Notes under the pieces: model-generated
What the model saw: the letters and a program-made list of their open reading frames with translations, nothing else
Database searches by the model: none
What the model was told of the DNA's origin: nothing
Shown here: in pieces, positions 5,625 to 5,639 of the stretch
Layout of the letters: every line of letters starts with the position of its first letter
Position numbering within the stretch: position 1 is the stretch's first letter
Translations under genes and position numbers: made by a program
Origin: an uncultured Bacilli bacterium
GTDB taxonomy: Bacteria > Bacillota_I > Bacilli_A > RF39 > UBA660
Reading direction: 5' to 3'
NCBI GenBank assembly: GCA_947627405.1
Contig: CANQVY010000083.1
Coordinates: 1-5,639, forward strand
DNA length: 5,639 nucleotides

Positions 5625-5639
5625 TATAAAAATATGGGG

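Noticed and set aside
1..5639. Mobile element, phage, CRISPR or defence system
   Set aside because: No transposase, integrase, terminal repeats, spaced direct repeats or defence-family motifs are seen. The helicase is a standard RecD2 with all family domains, not a defence-system helicase.

Overview
The window is an AT-rich, tightly packed bacterial chromosome segment. Base composition, Shine-Dalgarno sites close to GGAGGTGAT, sigma-A-type promoters and the families present (bacterial-type SMC, RecD2, ZupT-like ZIP) point to a low-GC Bacillota lineage, perhaps a host-associated member of Bacilli or a near-Mollicutes group; that placement is inference. Every stop codon is TAA or TAG, tryptophan is TGG, and no gene has an in-frame TGA. 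This fits the standard bacterial code rather than the Mycoplasma code.

Layout, left to right. Positions 1-441 hold the C-terminal ATPase end of the chromosome-condensation protein SMC, cut by the window edge and closed by a hairpin terminator. Next come two separately promoted genes for single-pass membrane proteins. The first (536-1348) is an unrecognised 270-residue protein. The second (1414-2238) is a 274-residue N-terminally anchored protein with BspA-type leucine-rich repeats, ending in a clear terminator. A promoter at 2281-2309 then drives a full-length recD2 helicase gene (2317-4506). It is placed so that the transcript would begin about at the ATG, with no Shine-Dalgarno site. After recD2 come a short hairpin, a 54-residue methionine-rich membrane peptide with a very good ribosome site (4579-4743), and a terminator. 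The opposite strand carries a complete eight-helix ZIP metal transporter (4763-5506), convergent with the small gene. The last 130 bases hold a near-consensus rightward promoter followed by an inverted repeat, feeding a gene beyond the right edge.

The genes do not form one pathway. smc and recD2 both serve chromosome maintenance, but strong signals and two lineage-specific membrane genes separate them. The window looks like ordinary core chromosome with small lineage-specific genes. I see no mobile element, CRISPR array, tRNA, rRNA or defence island. The points most worth a second look are the SD-less, apparently leaderless recD2 start, the promoter plus dyad at the right edge, the small methionine-rich peptide, and the way terminator hairpins overlap stop codons.
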